DNA from: Roseomonas sp.
GTDB taxonomy: Bacteria; Pseudomonadota; Alphaproteobacteria; Acetobacterales; Acetobacteraceae
DNA length: 64,000 nt
Assembly (NCBI GenBank): GCA_020249435.1
Contig: JADCFQ010000004.1
Location: 21,838-85,837, forward strand
Direction: 5' to 3'
Notes under the pieces: generated by a model
The model's database searches: none
The model's input: the letters and a program-made list of their open reading frames with translations, nothing else
Told to the model about the DNA's origin: nothing
Program-made: the position numbers and the translations under genes
In this document: piece by piece, positions 16,191 through 25,319 of the stretch
How the letters are laid out: the number at the start of each line of letters is the position of its first letter
Position numbering within the stretch: position 1 is the first letter of the stretch

Positions 16191-17020
16191 CGCCGATCCC
16201 CCCGCCCCATGGCGCTTTCATGCCAGTTCCGCAGCAGCAAATGCGTAAGCAGGCTGAGTGCCAGGAAAATCGCGATCCCTGTCGTGGAAACCAGCACAAG
16301 GGCCGCGAACATGCGTGGGATTTGCAACTGATACCCTGCTTCCAGAATCCGGTAGGCCAAGCCCGAAGCACTACCGCCGGTGCCGGCCACAAACTCCGCA
16401 ACAATGGCGCCAATCAGGGCCAAACCGCCGGAAATCCGCAACCCCGCCAGGAAGTAAGGCAGGGCGGAGGGCAGCAGCAGGCGCGTCAACACCTGCCAAC
16501 GCGACGCACGATACAGCTTGAACAGATCCTTCAAATTATGATCCGCCGAGTTCAAGCCAACGGTCGTATTCGACAGGATCGGGAAGAAGGCGACGATCCA
16601 GGCGCAGATCAGCAGCGATATCGCAATATCATCCACCCAAATGATGATCAGCGGTGCAATCGCCACGATGGGCGTGACTTGCAGGATCACCGCGAAGGGA
16701 AACAGCGACAATTCAATGATGCGCGACTGCGCAAAAAGAATGGCCAGCACCAAACCCAAAATCGCCGCCACCGATAGCGCCAGGAAGGTGATCTTCAGCG
16801 TGATCAGCAAGGATACAGACAGCGATCCCCAATCGCGCAGCAGAGTCTGCCAAATGGCAATCGGCCCTGGCAGGATATAGGGCGGGATTTCACGCACCCG
16901 TACCATCATCTCCCAACCACCCAGGAACAGCAGCGCCAGCAATGTGGGCGCCAGAATGCGCAGCCAAGGGCCTTCCAAAAAGCTGCCGGCGGCGGGTGTG
17001 GCTTCCGTGCTCTCACTCAT
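16187..17020 (-). CDS. ABC transporter permease (NMT1/THI5-associated, SsuC/TauC-like)
   Basis: 277 residues starting at MSESTEATP. An upstream extension of 41 codons lies within the ATPase gene and is left out. The protein has about six membrane segments. The EAA-loop region reads KDLFKLYRASRWQVLTRLLLPSALPYF (read as KDLFKLYRASRWQ and VLTRLLLPSALPYF) at about residues 164-190, where the ATPase would dock. It overlaps the ATPase gene by 8 bp and the deaminase gene by 4 bp. It forms the channel of an inner-membrane importer for a pyrimidine-like or other heterocyclic ligand. The ligand is inferred from the neighbours. Confidence 0.92.
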   Translation of the reverse strand: MSESTEATPAAGSFLEGPWLRILAPTLLALLFLGGWEMMVRVREIPPYILPGPIAIWQTLLRDWGSLSVSLLITLKITFLALSVAAILGLVLAILFAQSRIIELSLFPFAVILQVTPIVAIAPLIIIWVDDIAISLLICAWIVAFFPILSNTTVGLNSADHNLKDLFKLYRASRWQVLTRLLLPSALPYFLAGLRISGGLALIGAIVAEFVAGTGGSASGLAYRILEAGYQLQIPRMFAALVLVSTTGIAIFLALSLLTHLLLRNWHESAMGRGDRR

Positions 17021-17798
17021 GGGCACCTCCCATGGCGGAAGACAGCGCATGGGATACGGTGCGGCATTGCGCGGCGTATTCGGGGGAGGTGCGGAACTCC
17101 TCGCCCCGTTCCGCCGGCGCGGTGATGCGCACTTCCTCGGCAATGCGGCCCGGGCGCGGGGCCATCACCACAATGCGGTCCGCCAGATAGACGCTTTCAA
17201 ACACCGAATGGGTCACGAAAATCACCGTAAAACGTTCCTGCGCCCAAAGCTGCACCAGATCATTGTTCAGCCGAAAACGCGTGATTTCATCAAGCGCCGC
17301 GAAGGGTTCATCCATCAGCAAAATACGCGGGCGCGTCACCAAGGCGCGCGCGATGGAAACGCGCATGCGCATGCCGCCTGACAAGGCGCGGGGATAGGCT
17401 TTCTCAAAACCCTTCAGATCAACGCGGGCAATCCATTCGGCGGCGCGTTCTTCGGCTTCCCGCCGCTTCATGCCGGCCAATTCAAGCGGCAGCGCGACAT
17501 TGCGGATCAAGTTGGCCCAGGGCATCAGGGTTGGTTCCTGGAATACAAAACCGATATCGCGTTCCGCAGCGCCGGCCGCGTCATGCGTGGCGGTCGGCCA
17601 TTCCATGGTCCCGCCGCTCGGCGCCGTCAGCCCCGCAATCAGGCGCAGCAGCGTGGATTTGCCGCAGCCTGAAGGCCCCAGAAGTGCAATGAAATCGCCT
17701 GGCATGATCGTCAGATCAATGCCATCCAAAGCCAGGGTTCCCGTGGCGTAGCGCTTGGAAACCCCGGTGAGCGAAAGCAGCGGGCGCCGAGGGCTCAA
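17013..17798 (-). CDS. ABC transporter ATP-binding protein (SsuB/TauB-like)
   Basis: 261 residues with Walker A GPSGCGKST (about 40-48), Q-loop VFQEPTLMPW, signature LSGGMRMRVSIARAL (about 138) and Walker B ILLMDEPFAALDE. The start is TTG, overlapping the stop of the solute-binding protein gene (TTGA); no ATG fits. It powers the importer with the permease gene it overlaps by 8 bp. The family carries sulfonates, nitrate, taurine or thiamine precursors. Confidence 0.93.
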   Translation of the reverse strand: MSPRRPLLSLTGVSKRYATGTLALDGIDLTIMPGDFIALLGPSGCGKSTLLRLIAGLTAPSGGTMEWPTATHDAAGAAERDIGFVFQEPTLMPWANLIRNVALPLELAGMKRREAEERAAEWIARVDLKGFEKAYPRALSGGMRMRVSIARALVTRPRILLMDEPFAALDEITRFRLNNDLVQLWAQERFTVIFVTHSVFESVYLADRIVVMAPRPGRIAEEVRITAPAERGEEFRTSPEYAAQCRTVSHALSSAMGGAHE

Positions 17799-18814
17799 GC
17801 CAGGCCAGCCCGCCGATTGACGAAGCGCAGCGAATAGGCGCGCTTCACATCAAGCCCAGGCGGCATCACCTCCGCATCGCGCATGGCGGTGTAGAAGGCT
17901 TCCCAGCGCTCATCTGTCATGGCGCCGATGCCAAGGCGTTCCGCATCGCCCGAAAAGACAATGCCGCGTTCATTCATGGCGCGCACGGCGTAATCAATCT
18001 TCTCCTGCGTCATTTCCTGATTGTCGCGCATGATGAGCGCATTGGCCGCCGCCACATCCTGCCCGCGCAAATACTGCGTCCAACCCTGCATGGTGGCATC
18101 CACAAAACGCTGGATCAGATCAGGCTTTTCATCCACAAGCTTGCGGGAGATATCAATCGTCGTCTGGTAATTCGGGAAGCCCGCATCAGCGAAAAGCAGC
18201 ACGCGCGGATCAGCGCCAGCCAGTCGCGCCGCGAAGGGCTCGGATGAGACAAAGCATTGCTGAATGGCCTGCTTATCCGCGAGGAAGGGCTGGACATTGA
18301 AGGTATAGGGGCGGATCTGGCTATCGGTGAAGCCGAAGCGCCGGCGCAGGAAGGGCCAATAGGTCACGCGCCCGCCAGCGCCCACCAGAATGGGCCGACC
18401 GCGCATTTGCTCAAAGCTCGTGAAGCCGGCTTCGGCATGGAACATGAAGCCTTGCGGGTCCTTCTGCATGATGGCGCCAATCGCCATGAAGGGCACGTTT
18501 TCCCGCACATAATTCAGCGCTTGAAAGCCGGAAGACATGATCATGTCCACCCGCCCCGCCAGCAGCAGCTGCGCGGGGTTCTGCTGCGGACCGCCCATGC
18601 GGATTTCGCAATCAATGCCGGCTCGACGATAAAGCCCATTGGCCAGCGCCAGATAATAGCCGCCATGTTCCGCCTGGGCGCGCCAATTCGTCTGGAAGGA
18701 GAGTTTTTCGAGTGTCTGCGCCAGCGGCACCCGCGCGCCGGCCACCGCTGAAAGCACAAGGGCCGTGCCGCCTGTCAGCAATGCGCGGCGTTCAATCCGA
18801 TACCTGTTTCTCAT
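17795..18814 (-). CDS. ABC transporter substrate-binding protein (NMT1/THI5-like)
   Basis: 339 residues. The N-terminus MRNRYRIERRALLTGGTALVL (read as MRNRYRIERR and ALLTGGTALVL) looks like a Tat signal (RRALLT) ending near ARVPLAQ. KLSFQTNWRAQAEHGGYYLA (about 37-56) is the NMT1/THI5 opening shared with pyrimidine-precursor binding proteins. First gene of the minus-strand operon that continues with ATPase, permease and the cytosine deaminase-like enzyme, all overlapping. It probably binds a pyrimidine or similar ring compound in the periplasm. I could not recognise a TPP riboswitch in its leader. Confidence 0.92.
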   Translation of the reverse strand: MRNRYRIERRALLTGGTALVLSAVAGARVPLAQTLEKLSFQTNWRAQAEHGGYYLALANGLYRRAGIDCEIRMGGPQQNPAQLLLAGRVDMIMSSGFQALNYVRENVPFMAIGAIMQKDPQGFMFHAEAGFTSFEQMRGRPILVGAGGRVTYWPFLRRRFGFTDSQIRPYTFNVQPFLADKQAIQQCFVSSEPFAARLAGADPRVLLFADAGFPNYQTTIDISRKLVDEKPDLIQRFVDATMQGWTQYLRGQDVAAANALIMRDNQEMTQEKIDYAVRAMNERGIVFSGDAERLGIGAMTDERWEAFYTAMRDAEVMPPGLDVKRAYSLRFVNRRAGLA

Positions 18815-19096
18815 GGGGGCGTTCTCCTCGCTGGGGGCGGCTTGGGGCGTCTCAATGCCTCAGGCAGATGGTGGCAGCAAGGCATATGCCAATGCTTTGG
18901 GCGGTTCCTCGGGGTGAATCCCGCCAGCATCGCCTGTTTTTGGTGCATTGGGCGCCACCGATGCGATCATTTGGCCCGCCCATCCAACCCGGCAGTGCCT
19001 CCACTCATCCGAGTCGCCAAGGAGCGCTGTTTCCCACCTGCCAGCTTCTGCCCTATCCTGCCCCTGGCCAGAAGCCTCCGGGAGGGCGCAAGCCTC
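18815..19096. other. intergenic region between divergent operons
   Basis: 282 bp between the solute-binding protein gene (leftward) and the DMT transporter gene (rightward). It should hold both promoters. GGAGGG at 19081-19086 serves the DMT start. I see no clear -35/-10 pair, palindrome or riboswitch core. Confidence 0.5.
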
Positions 19097-19987
19097 ATGA
19101 CCACCACCGCGGTACCGCCGCGTCAGACCAGCTTGCTGCTTGGCATTTTCTTCATGTGTGCGGCCTGCACATTGTTTCCCATCATGAATGGCATTGTGCA
19201 GGTCTTGAGCCGGGATTACCCATCCGAACAGATCATCTGGGCACGCACGACAGGGCATTTGCTGATTGTGCTGGCGCTGATTGTGCCACGTTACGGGCTT
19301 GGTGTGCTGAAAAGCCGCAAGCCCTGGGTGCAAATCTCGCGTTCCCTCCTGCTGCTGACCTCCACCACTTTTTTCTTCTTCTCGGTGAAGCATGTGCCGC
19401 TGGCCAAGGCATCTTCCATTTCCTTCATGTCCCCGTTTTTCGTGACCCTGCTGGCCCTGCCCATGTTGGGTGAGCAGATCGGCTGGAAGCGCCTGGCTGC
19501 GGTGATGGTGGGCTTCCTTGGCGTGCTGGTGGTGATCCGTCCGGGGTCAGAGGTTTTCCAGCCCGCCGCCCTTGGCATTGTGGCCAGTGCGTTTTGCTAC
19601 GGCGTTTATCAGATACTGACGCGGCAGGTTGCCGGGCTCGATAGGCCTGAGACATCCGTGATGTATAGCGGGCTTTTTGGCGCCTTGGTGATGTGCTGCG
19701 TCATTCCTTTCTTCTGGGTGCCCTTCCATAATTGGGCAGATGTTTTTTGGCATTTGATGCTGGGTATCCTGGGCGCGGCGGGCCATTGGTGCGTGGCCAA
19801 GGCCATGACCTATGGCGCGGCCAATGTCATCGCCCCCTTCCAATATTGGCAAATGATCGGCGCCATCGCGGTGGGCTATGCGATTACCGGGCTTTGGCCG
19901 GATCAATGGACTTGGCTTGGCGCCAGCATCATCATCGGCGCCGGGCTTTACATTGCCATCACCGAAACCCGGTCCCGGAAAGCGTGA
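19097..19987 (+). CDS. DMT superfamily transporter (EamA type)
   Basis: 296 residues with about ten hydrophobic helices in two EamA halves: ARTTGHLLIV..RYGLG in the first, and MYSGLFGALVMCCVIPF and PFQYWQMIGAIAVGYAITG in the second. The start is the ATG at 19097 after GGAGGG (19081-19086); the longer frame from 18842 lacks hydrophobic character and a ribosome binding site. Members export amino acids, nucleosides or other metabolites by drug/metabolite antiport. It stands alone between a divergent ABC operon and the CoA-transferase operon, so the substrate is open. Confidence 0.92.
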   Translation: MTTTAVPPRQTSLLLGIFFMCAACTLFPIMNGIVQVLSRDYPSEQIIWARTTGHLLIVLALIVPRYGLGVLKSRKPWVQISRSLLLLTSTTFFFFSVKHVPLAKASSISFMSPFFVTLLALPMLGEQIGWKRLAAVMVGFLGVLVVIRPGSEVFQPAALGIVASAFCYGVYQILTRQVAGLDRPETSVMYSGLFGALVMCCVIPFFWVPFHNWADVFWHLMLGILGAAGHWCVAKAMTYGAANVIAPFQYWQMIGAIAVGYAITGLWPDQWTWLGASIIIGAGLYIAITETRSRKA

Positions 19988-20049
19988 TGCCCCCTTGCCA
20001 TCGGCGCCACTTCGGCGAAGCATAAGCCGGACCAGCAAAGGGGCTCCGC

Positions 20050-20784
20050 ATGGCGCGCAACAAGACCTATCCGGATTTCGATGCGGCAGTGGCGGATATT
20101 CCCGATGGCGCCGTGATTGCCATTGGCGGCTTCGCCGGCCCCGGCACGCCGTATAATCTGATTGCCGCCTTGGCGCGGCGCGGCGCCAAGCGCCTGACCT
20201 GCATCGCCAATACCACAGGCGGCGCGCATAAACCGCGCATGCCCGATATTGGCATGCTGGTGGAAAACGGCCAGGTCGCAAAGGTGATTTGCTCCTTTAC
20301 CGCCGCGACACGCGCATCCGATGTGCTGCCCTTCACGAAATACTACGAATCAGGCGAAGTCGCCGCGGAAATCGTCCCGCAAGGCACGCTGGCCGAACGG
20401 CTGCGCGCTGCGGGTGCCGGCATTCCCGCCTTCTATACGCCAACCGCGGTGGGCACTGAATTGGCGGAAGGCCGTGAAACGCGCGACATCAATGGCCGGC
20501 GCTATTTGCTGGAGTACGCGTTGCCGGTGGATTTCGCCTTTATTCGCGCGGCGCGGGCAGATGCGGCGGGCAATCTGCGCTTCCATCGCAGCCAGCGCAA
20601 TTTCAATCCATTGATGGCAATGGCAGCAAAAACCACGATTGTGGAGGTAGAAGAAGACATTCTGCCCGCCGGCGCGATAGATGCGGATGATGTGCATACG
20701 CCTAGCCTGGTGGTGCATCGGCTGATCCGCGTACCGCCTCCACCCATGGGACTTTGGACCCGCAAGCGGGAGGCCGCACGATGA
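20050..20784 (+). CDS. CoA-transferase subunit A (3-oxoacid type, class I)
   Basis: 244 residues with the class I subunit A opening: a short helix, IPDGAVIAIGGFAGPGTPYN (about 17-36) with the glycine-rich CoA loop, then ALARRGAKRLTCIANTTGG. The ALPVDFAFIRAARADAAGNL block (about 157-176) is typical of succinyl-CoA:3-oxoacid and 3-oxoadipate transferases. The stop overlaps the subunit B start (ATGA). It leads a run of co-directional catabolic genes. Which acid pair it uses cannot be told; 3-oxoacid, 3-oxoadipate and glutaconate types are all possible. Confidence 0.93.
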   Translation: MARNKTYPDFDAAVADIPDGAVIAIGGFAGPGTPYNLIAALARRGAKRLTCIANTTGGAHKPRMPDIGMLVENGQVAKVICSFTAATRASDVLPFTKYYESGEVAAEIVPQGTLAERLRAAGAGIPAFYTPTAVGTELAEGRETRDINGRRYLLEYALPVDFAFIRAARADAAGNLRFHRSQRNFNPLMAMAAKTTIVEVEEDILPAGAIDADDVHTPSLVVHRLIRVPPPPMGLWTRKREAAR

Positions 20785-21410
20785 GCTGGACACGCATGCA
20801 AATGGCCGAAAGGCTGGTGCGCGAATTTCAGGATGGTTGGGTGGTCAATCTTGGTGTCGGCATGCCAACCATGATTGCCGATGTGCCCATGGGTGATCGC
20901 GACATCATCTTTCATGCCGAAAACGGGGTGATTGGTTATGGCGCGGTCTGCGCGCCGGGTACGGAAGACCTGAATCTGGTCAATGCGGGTGGGCAGAATG
21001 TGGTGCTGAACCCTGGTGCTTCCATTGTGCATCACGCGGATAGCTTTGGGCTGATCCGCGGTGGGCGGATGGATGTGACAGTGATGGGTGCCTATGAAGT
21101 CGCCGCCAATGGCGATTTCGCCAATTGGAAACTGAAAGGCGCCAAGGGTGGCGGCATTGGCGGGGCGATGGATTTGGCCGCCTGTGCGCAGCGTGTTTTT
21201 ATCATGCTGGAACATCGCACGCGCGATGGCGCTTCCCGATTACTGCCGCGTTGCAGCCTGCCGATCACTGCCGCCGGCGTGGTGACCTTGGTGGTGACGG
21301 ATCTTGGGCTTTTCGCGCCCATGGGTGAGGGTTTCGCGTTGCGCGATCTGGCCCCGGATGTGACGCTGGAAGAAGTGCGCGCCGCCACTGCCTGCCCCAT
21401 CATCGCTTGA
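20781..21410 (+). CDS. CoA-transferase subunit B (3-oxoacid type, class I)
   Basis: 209 residues starting at the ATG that overlaps subunit A; nine extra upstream codons are rejected. VVNLGVGMPTMIADV (about 21-35) and FHAENGVIGYG (about 51-61) are the subunit B blocks, and the Glu in ENG is the expected CoA-accepting residue. KLKGAKGGGIGGAMDLA, then VVTDLGLFAP, complete the family pattern. It forms the active heteromer with subunit A. The HCCA isomerase-like gene follows ten bases later. Confidence 0.93.
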   Translation: MSWTRMQMAERLVREFQDGWVVNLGVGMPTMIADVPMGDRDIIFHAENGVIGYGAVCAPGTEDLNLVNAGGQNVVLNPGASIVHHADSFGLIRGGRMDVTVMGAYEVAANGDFANWKLKGAKGGGIGGAMDLAACAQRVFIMLEHRTRDGASRLLPRCSLPITAAGVVTLVVTDLGLFAPMGEGFALRDLAPDVTLEEVRAATACPIIA

Positions 21411-21419
21411 GGAAACCCC

Positions 21420-22028
21420 ATGCCCCAGTTGATTGATTATTATGTTTCGCTCAATTCGCCCTGGACCCATTTGGGCGCAGCGCGGATTGAAGCCTTGGCA
21501 GCGCAGCATGGCGCGGAACTGCACATCTGGCCGGTGGATTTCGGCACCATCTTCGCCGGTTCCGGTGGTTTGCCGCTGCCCAAGCGTTCGCCGCAGCGCC
21601 AAGCTTATCGCTTGCAGGAATTGCGGCGCTGGCGCGATGCGCTTGATATTCCGATCAATATTCATCCCAAATATTCCCCGGCCAATGAATTGCCCGGCGC
21701 GGCCAGTGTGATTGCACTACGCGAAACACAGGGCCATGCGCCGGCCATTCGCCTGGCGCATCGCATCCTGAAAGCGCTTTGGCAGGAAGAACAGGATACG
21801 GGCGACACGGCGACCCTCGCGGCGCTGATGCGCGACTGCGGCCTGGATGCGGATGCGCTGCTGCGGTTGGCAGAAGACCCACGCTGGCTGGAACAGCGCA
21901 AGGTCGATACCGCTGCCGCGCTGGAACGCGGTGTCTTTGGGGCGCCCTGCTATGTGATTGGTGAGGATATGTTCTGGGGCCAGGACAGGCTTGAATTCGT
22001 CGCCAAGCGCTTGAGCAAAGGCACTTGA
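21420..22028 (+). CDS. 2-hydroxychromene-2-carboxylate isomerase-like DsbA-fold protein
   Basis: 202 residues. IDYYVSLNSPWTHLG at residues 5-19 matches the thioredoxin-fold start of the NahD/kappa-GST group, with a Ser where a redox Cys would be. GVFGAPCYVIGEDMFWGQDR (about 177-196) is the strongly conserved end. NahD uses glutathione to isomerise 2-hydroxychromene-2-carboxylate in naphthalene breakdown; many relatives have unknown roles. The stop overlaps the next start (TGATG). Its place between a CoA-transferase and a molybdenum hydroxylase subunit fits breakdown of an aromatic or heteroaromatic ring. Confidence 0.9.
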   Translation: MPQLIDYYVSLNSPWTHLGAARIEALAAQHGAELHIWPVDFGTIFAGSGGLPLPKRSPQRQAYRLQELRRWRDALDIPINIHPKYSPANELPGAASVIALRETQGHAPAIRLAHRILKALWQEEQDTGDTATLAALMRDCGLDADALLRLAEDPRWLEQRKVDTAAALERGVFGAPCYVIGEDMFWGQDRLEFVAKRLSKGT

Positions 22029-24337
22029 TGTTCAGCGGCAAATCCGTCGCAAGGCTGGAAGATGCACGGTTTCTGACCGGGCTCGGGCGTTACGTTTCGG
22101 ACATCATCCCAGCGGATGCGCTGCATGCTGTGGTGCTGCGATCACCCCATGCCCATGCGGTATTGCATGAGGTCAACACAGCAGCAGCGCGCACCATGCC
22201 AGGTGTGGTGGGTGTTTTTACTGCCGCCGAGCTTGCCGCCGATGATCTGGCACCTTTGCCCTGCACCGCAGTAGTCGCGAGTGTGGCGCCGATGATCGTA
22301 CCGCCGCGCCCTGTGCTGGCAACGGATCGCGTGCGGCATTTGGGTGAGGCGGTTGCCCTGATTATCGCGACCAGCGCCTCTGCCGCTCGTGATGCGGCGG
22401 AGGCGATTGAGGTGAGCTACGATCCCCTGCCCGCCGTGATTGATGGCGCGTCTGCCCTTGGCGCGGAGGCACCGCAAATCTGGCCGCAAGCGCCAGGCAA
22501 TGAGGCATTTCGTTTTTTGAAAGGCGATCGCGCTGCCACCGATGCGGCTTTCGCGCAGGCCGATCATATTGTCAGCCTTGATCTGCTCAATAACCGCGTT
22601 CATGCCGTGCCGATGGAACCGCGTGCAGCGCTGGCGCGTTTTGATGATGGGCGGTTTGAACTGATTTTCACCGGCATGGGCGTGCATGGCATTCGCCGAC
22701 AACTCGCGACGGTGTTTCGCCTACCGGAAGATGCCTTTCATCTTGTCTGCCCCGATGTGGGGGGCGGCTTTGGCGCCAAAAACTTTCTGTTCCCGGAATA
22801 TGTGCTGGCGCTTTGGGCCGCGCGTCGGCTTGGCCGCGCCATTGCCTGGCAAGCGGAACCAAGCGAGGAATTCGCCGCCGCCGTGCATGGCCGCGATTTA
22901 CGCGCCAAGGCAAGGCTTGCGCTGGCTGATGATGGTCGCTTTCTGGCACTGGACATCAGCAGCATTGCCGATATGGGCGCCTATCTTTCCGCCGTTGGTC
23001 CGCATTGCCCGACCAATGCTTTCTCCACCGCCATGGGCGGCGTCTATGCCATCCCCGCCATGCATCTGGAAGTACGCGGTGCCTTCACCAATAGCCTGCC
23101 GGTGGATGCCTATCGCGGCGCCGGCAAGCCAGAGGCAAATTATATCATCGAAAGGCTGGTGGATGCCGCCGCGCGCCAGTTGGGGCGCGATGCCGCAGCC
23201 TTGCGCGCGATGAATATGCTGCCTGATGCGCCGCATCGCACCGCCATGGGCATGGCCGTGGATGGCGGGCGCTTCGCCGCCAATCTTGCAGTCCTTGACA
23301 AGGTTTCCGATGCGGAAGGTTTTGCGGCTCGGCGCACGGAGTCAGCGCAGCGCGGCATGTTGCTTGGCCGCGGTATTGCCTGTTTTCTGGAAACCGCGCG
23401 CGGTGCGCCGGGCGAATGGGCTTCGGTAAGCGTGGATGCATCCGGGCAGGCACGCGCGGCGATTGGCACACAAAGCAACGGCCAGGGGCATGAAACCAGC
23501 TATGCGCAGATTGTGGCGGACCGGCTTGGACTGACCCCCGCCGAGGTGCTTGTGCAGCAAGCCGATACGCAACTGTTGCCTAATGGCAATGGCCATGGCG
23601 GCGCGCGTTCACTGCATTTGGGCGGTGGTGCATTGGTGCTCGCGCTGGATGCGCTGATGGAAAAGGCGCGCCTGATTGCTGCGCATTTGCTGCAAGCCGA
23701 TCCGGCTGCGCTTGCTTTCGCAGATGGGCGCTTTGCCCTGCCGGATGGAGAACGCTTCATCACCTTGGCAGAAATCGCGCGTGCAGCAGAAGATTCCACG
23801 AGCCTTCCCGAAGGCATGGTGCCAGGGCTTACCGCATCCGGTCACAATACCTCCGACCTCGTGACCTTCCCCAATGGTAGCCAGGTCGCAGAAATTGAGA
23901 TTGACCCGGAAACTGGGCATGCGCGGCTGACACGCTATGTCGCGGTGGATGATTACGGGCGCCTGATAAATCCACGCCTGACGCAAGGGCAGGTCCAGGG
24001 CGGGCTGGTGCAGGGCATTGGTCAAGCCATGCTGGAAGACATTATTTATGAACGCGAGTCAGGCCAATTGCTGACCGGTTCCTTGATGGATTACGCGCTA
24101 CCTCGTGCGGATGATGTACCGGCGATTGAAGTGCTGTTGGAAGGCACGTCAACGAAATCCAACCCACTCGGCGTGAAAGGCTCTGGTCAGGCGGGCGCCA
24201 TCGCCGCGCCGCAAACAGTGATGAACGCCATTGCGGATGCGTTGGCGCTACGCGGTGCGACCGCGCCCGATATGCCCGCAACGCCCGAGAAGATTTGGCG
24301 CGCACTTCAAAACGCCCCCTCCAATGAAAGGAATTGA
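22028..24337 (+). CDS. xanthine dehydrogenase family molybdopterin-binding subunit (orphan large subunit)
   Basis: 769 residues, the size of a separate large subunit. GKSVARLEDARFLTGLGRYV is the typical start, VGGGFGAKNFLFPEY (about 240-254) and QSNGQGHETSYAQI (about 482-495) are Mo-pterin loops. AYRGAGKPEA replaces the AYRCSFR loop of CO dehydrogenase, so it is not CoxL. Near the end GVKGSGQAGAIAAP has Gln721 where XDH-type enzymes have the catalytic Glu in GxGExG. No [2Fe-2S] or FAD subunit gene lies in the window, so partners must come from elsewhere or the activity is altered. Start ATG overlaps the previous stop. Confidence 0.9.
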   Translation: MFSGKSVARLEDARFLTGLGRYVSDIIPADALHAVVLRSPHAHAVLHEVNTAAARTMPGVVGVFTAAELAADDLAPLPCTAVVASVAPMIVPPRPVLATDRVRHLGEAVALIIATSASAARDAAEAIEVSYDPLPAVIDGASALGAEAPQIWPQAPGNEAFRFLKGDRAATDAAFAQADHIVSLDLLNNRVHAVPMEPRAALARFDDGRFELIFTGMGVHGIRRQLATVFRLPEDAFHLVCPDVGGGFGAKNFLFPEYVLALWAARRLGRAIAWQAEPSEEFAAAVHGRDLRAKARLALADDGRFLALDISSIADMGAYLSAVGPHCPTNAFSTAMGGVYAIPAMHLEVRGAFTNSLPVDAYRGAGKPEANYIIERLVDAAARQLGRDAAALRAMNMLPDAPHRTAMGMAVDGGRFAANLAVLDKVSDAEGFAARRTESAQRGMLLGRGIACFLETARGAPGEWASVSVDASGQARAAIGTQSNGQGHETSYAQIVADRLGLTPAEVLVQQADTQLLPNGNGHGGARSLHLGGGALVLALDALMEKARLIAAHLLQADPAALAFADGRFALPDGERFITLAEIARAAEDSTSLPEGMVPGLTASGHNTSDLVTFPNGSQVAEIEIDPETGHARLTRYVAVDDYGRLINPRLTQGQVQGGLVQGIGQAMLEDIIYERESGQLLTGSLMDYALPRADDVPAIEVLLEGTSTKSNPLGVKGSGQAGAIAAPQTVMNAIADALALRGATAPDMPATPEKIWRALQNAPSNERN

Positions 24338-24341
24338 TGCC

Positions 24342-25250
24342 ATGACCTATCAAGTCACGCGAGATTTCATCGGCTACGGCGCCAATCCGCCCGATCCGCA
24401 ATGGCCAGGTGGCGCGAAGCTCGCGGTGAATTTTGTCATCAATTATGAGGAAGGCAGCGAGCCATCCTTCGAACTTGGTGATGGCGTCACGGAAAACGGG
24501 TTGACCGAAGCGCATGGCCTCAATCAGGTGAAATCAGGCCGCGATTTGGCCGCCGAAGGCATGTTTGAATATGGCAGCCGCGTTGGTTTTTGGCGCCTGC
24601 AGCGGCTGTTTCAGGAACGCAACCTGCCGGTGACGATTTTCGGCTGCGCGCTGGCATTGGAACGCAACCCGGAAGCCGCCGCCGCCATCAAGGCTGCGGG
24701 CTATGATGTCTGTTCCCATGGTTGGCGTTGGGTCAAGCATTTTGAGCTGTCGGAGGAAGAAGAACGCGACCACATCCGCAAGGCGATTGACAGCCAGCAA
24801 AAGACTGTCGGGCATCGGCCAGATGGCTGGTATTGCCGCTATGGACCTTCGGTGAACACGCGAAGGTTGGTCGTGGAAGAAGGCGGCTTTCTATACGACA
24901 GCGATTATTACGGCGATGAATTACCGATCTGGACGCGCGTGAACGACAAACCGCATCTGATCGTGCCCTATTCGCTCACGAATAATGATGGCAAATATGC
25001 CGGCTGGATGGGCACCTCCGATCAATGGTTTTCCTATATCCGTGATGCTTTCGACATGCTCTATGAAGAAGGCCGCAAGGGGCAACCCAAGATGATGTCA
25101 GTTGGGCTGCATATGCGCCTGATTGGCCACCCGGCGCGCGCGGTCGCGCTGCAAAGGCTGCTGGATTACATGGCGGATAAGCGCGATGTCTGGATCACGC
25201 GCCGCGTGGATATTGCCCGACATTGGATGGCGGTGCATCCGGCGAAGTGA
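24342..25250 (+). CDS. polysaccharide deacetylase family protein (PuuE allantoinase-like), copy 1
   Basis: 302 residues starting at the ATG at 24342, nine bases after AAAGGA; the longer frame runs into the previous gene. VTRDFIGYGANPPDPQWPGG opens as in PuuE, and NYEEGSE (about 31), YGSRVGFWRL (about 75), CSHGWRW (about 122) and SVGLHMRLIGHPAR (about 250) mark the PuuE branch of the NodB fold. Members hydrolyse allantoin or related cyclic ureides or amides. The neighbouring TRAP transporter and hydantoinase genes support a cyclic ureide or imide substrate, by inference. A paralogue lies at 34520. Confidence 0.9.
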   Translation: MTYQVTRDFIGYGANPPDPQWPGGAKLAVNFVINYEEGSEPSFELGDGVTENGLTEAHGLNQVKSGRDLAAEGMFEYGSRVGFWRLQRLFQERNLPVTIFGCALALERNPEAAAAIKAAGYDVCSHGWRWVKHFELSEEEERDHIRKAIDSQQKTVGHRPDGWYCRYGPSVNTRRLVVEEGGFLYDSDYYGDELPIWTRVNDKPHLIVPYSLTNNDGKYAGWMGTSDQWFSYIRDAFDMLYEEGRKGQPKMMSVGLHMRLIGHPARAVALQRLLDYMADKRDVWITRRVDIARHWMAVHPAK

Positions 25251-25319
25251 TGTAAGGCCCTCGACGTCGTGGCGTGAACATGATGAACTGAGACAAATAA
25301 CCAAACCTTGGAGGTCTTC

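Noticed and set aside
18815..19096. TPP riboswitch upstream of the THI5/NMT1-type operon
   Set aside because: Neither the CUGAGA nor the following conserved segments of the TPP aptamer are present.
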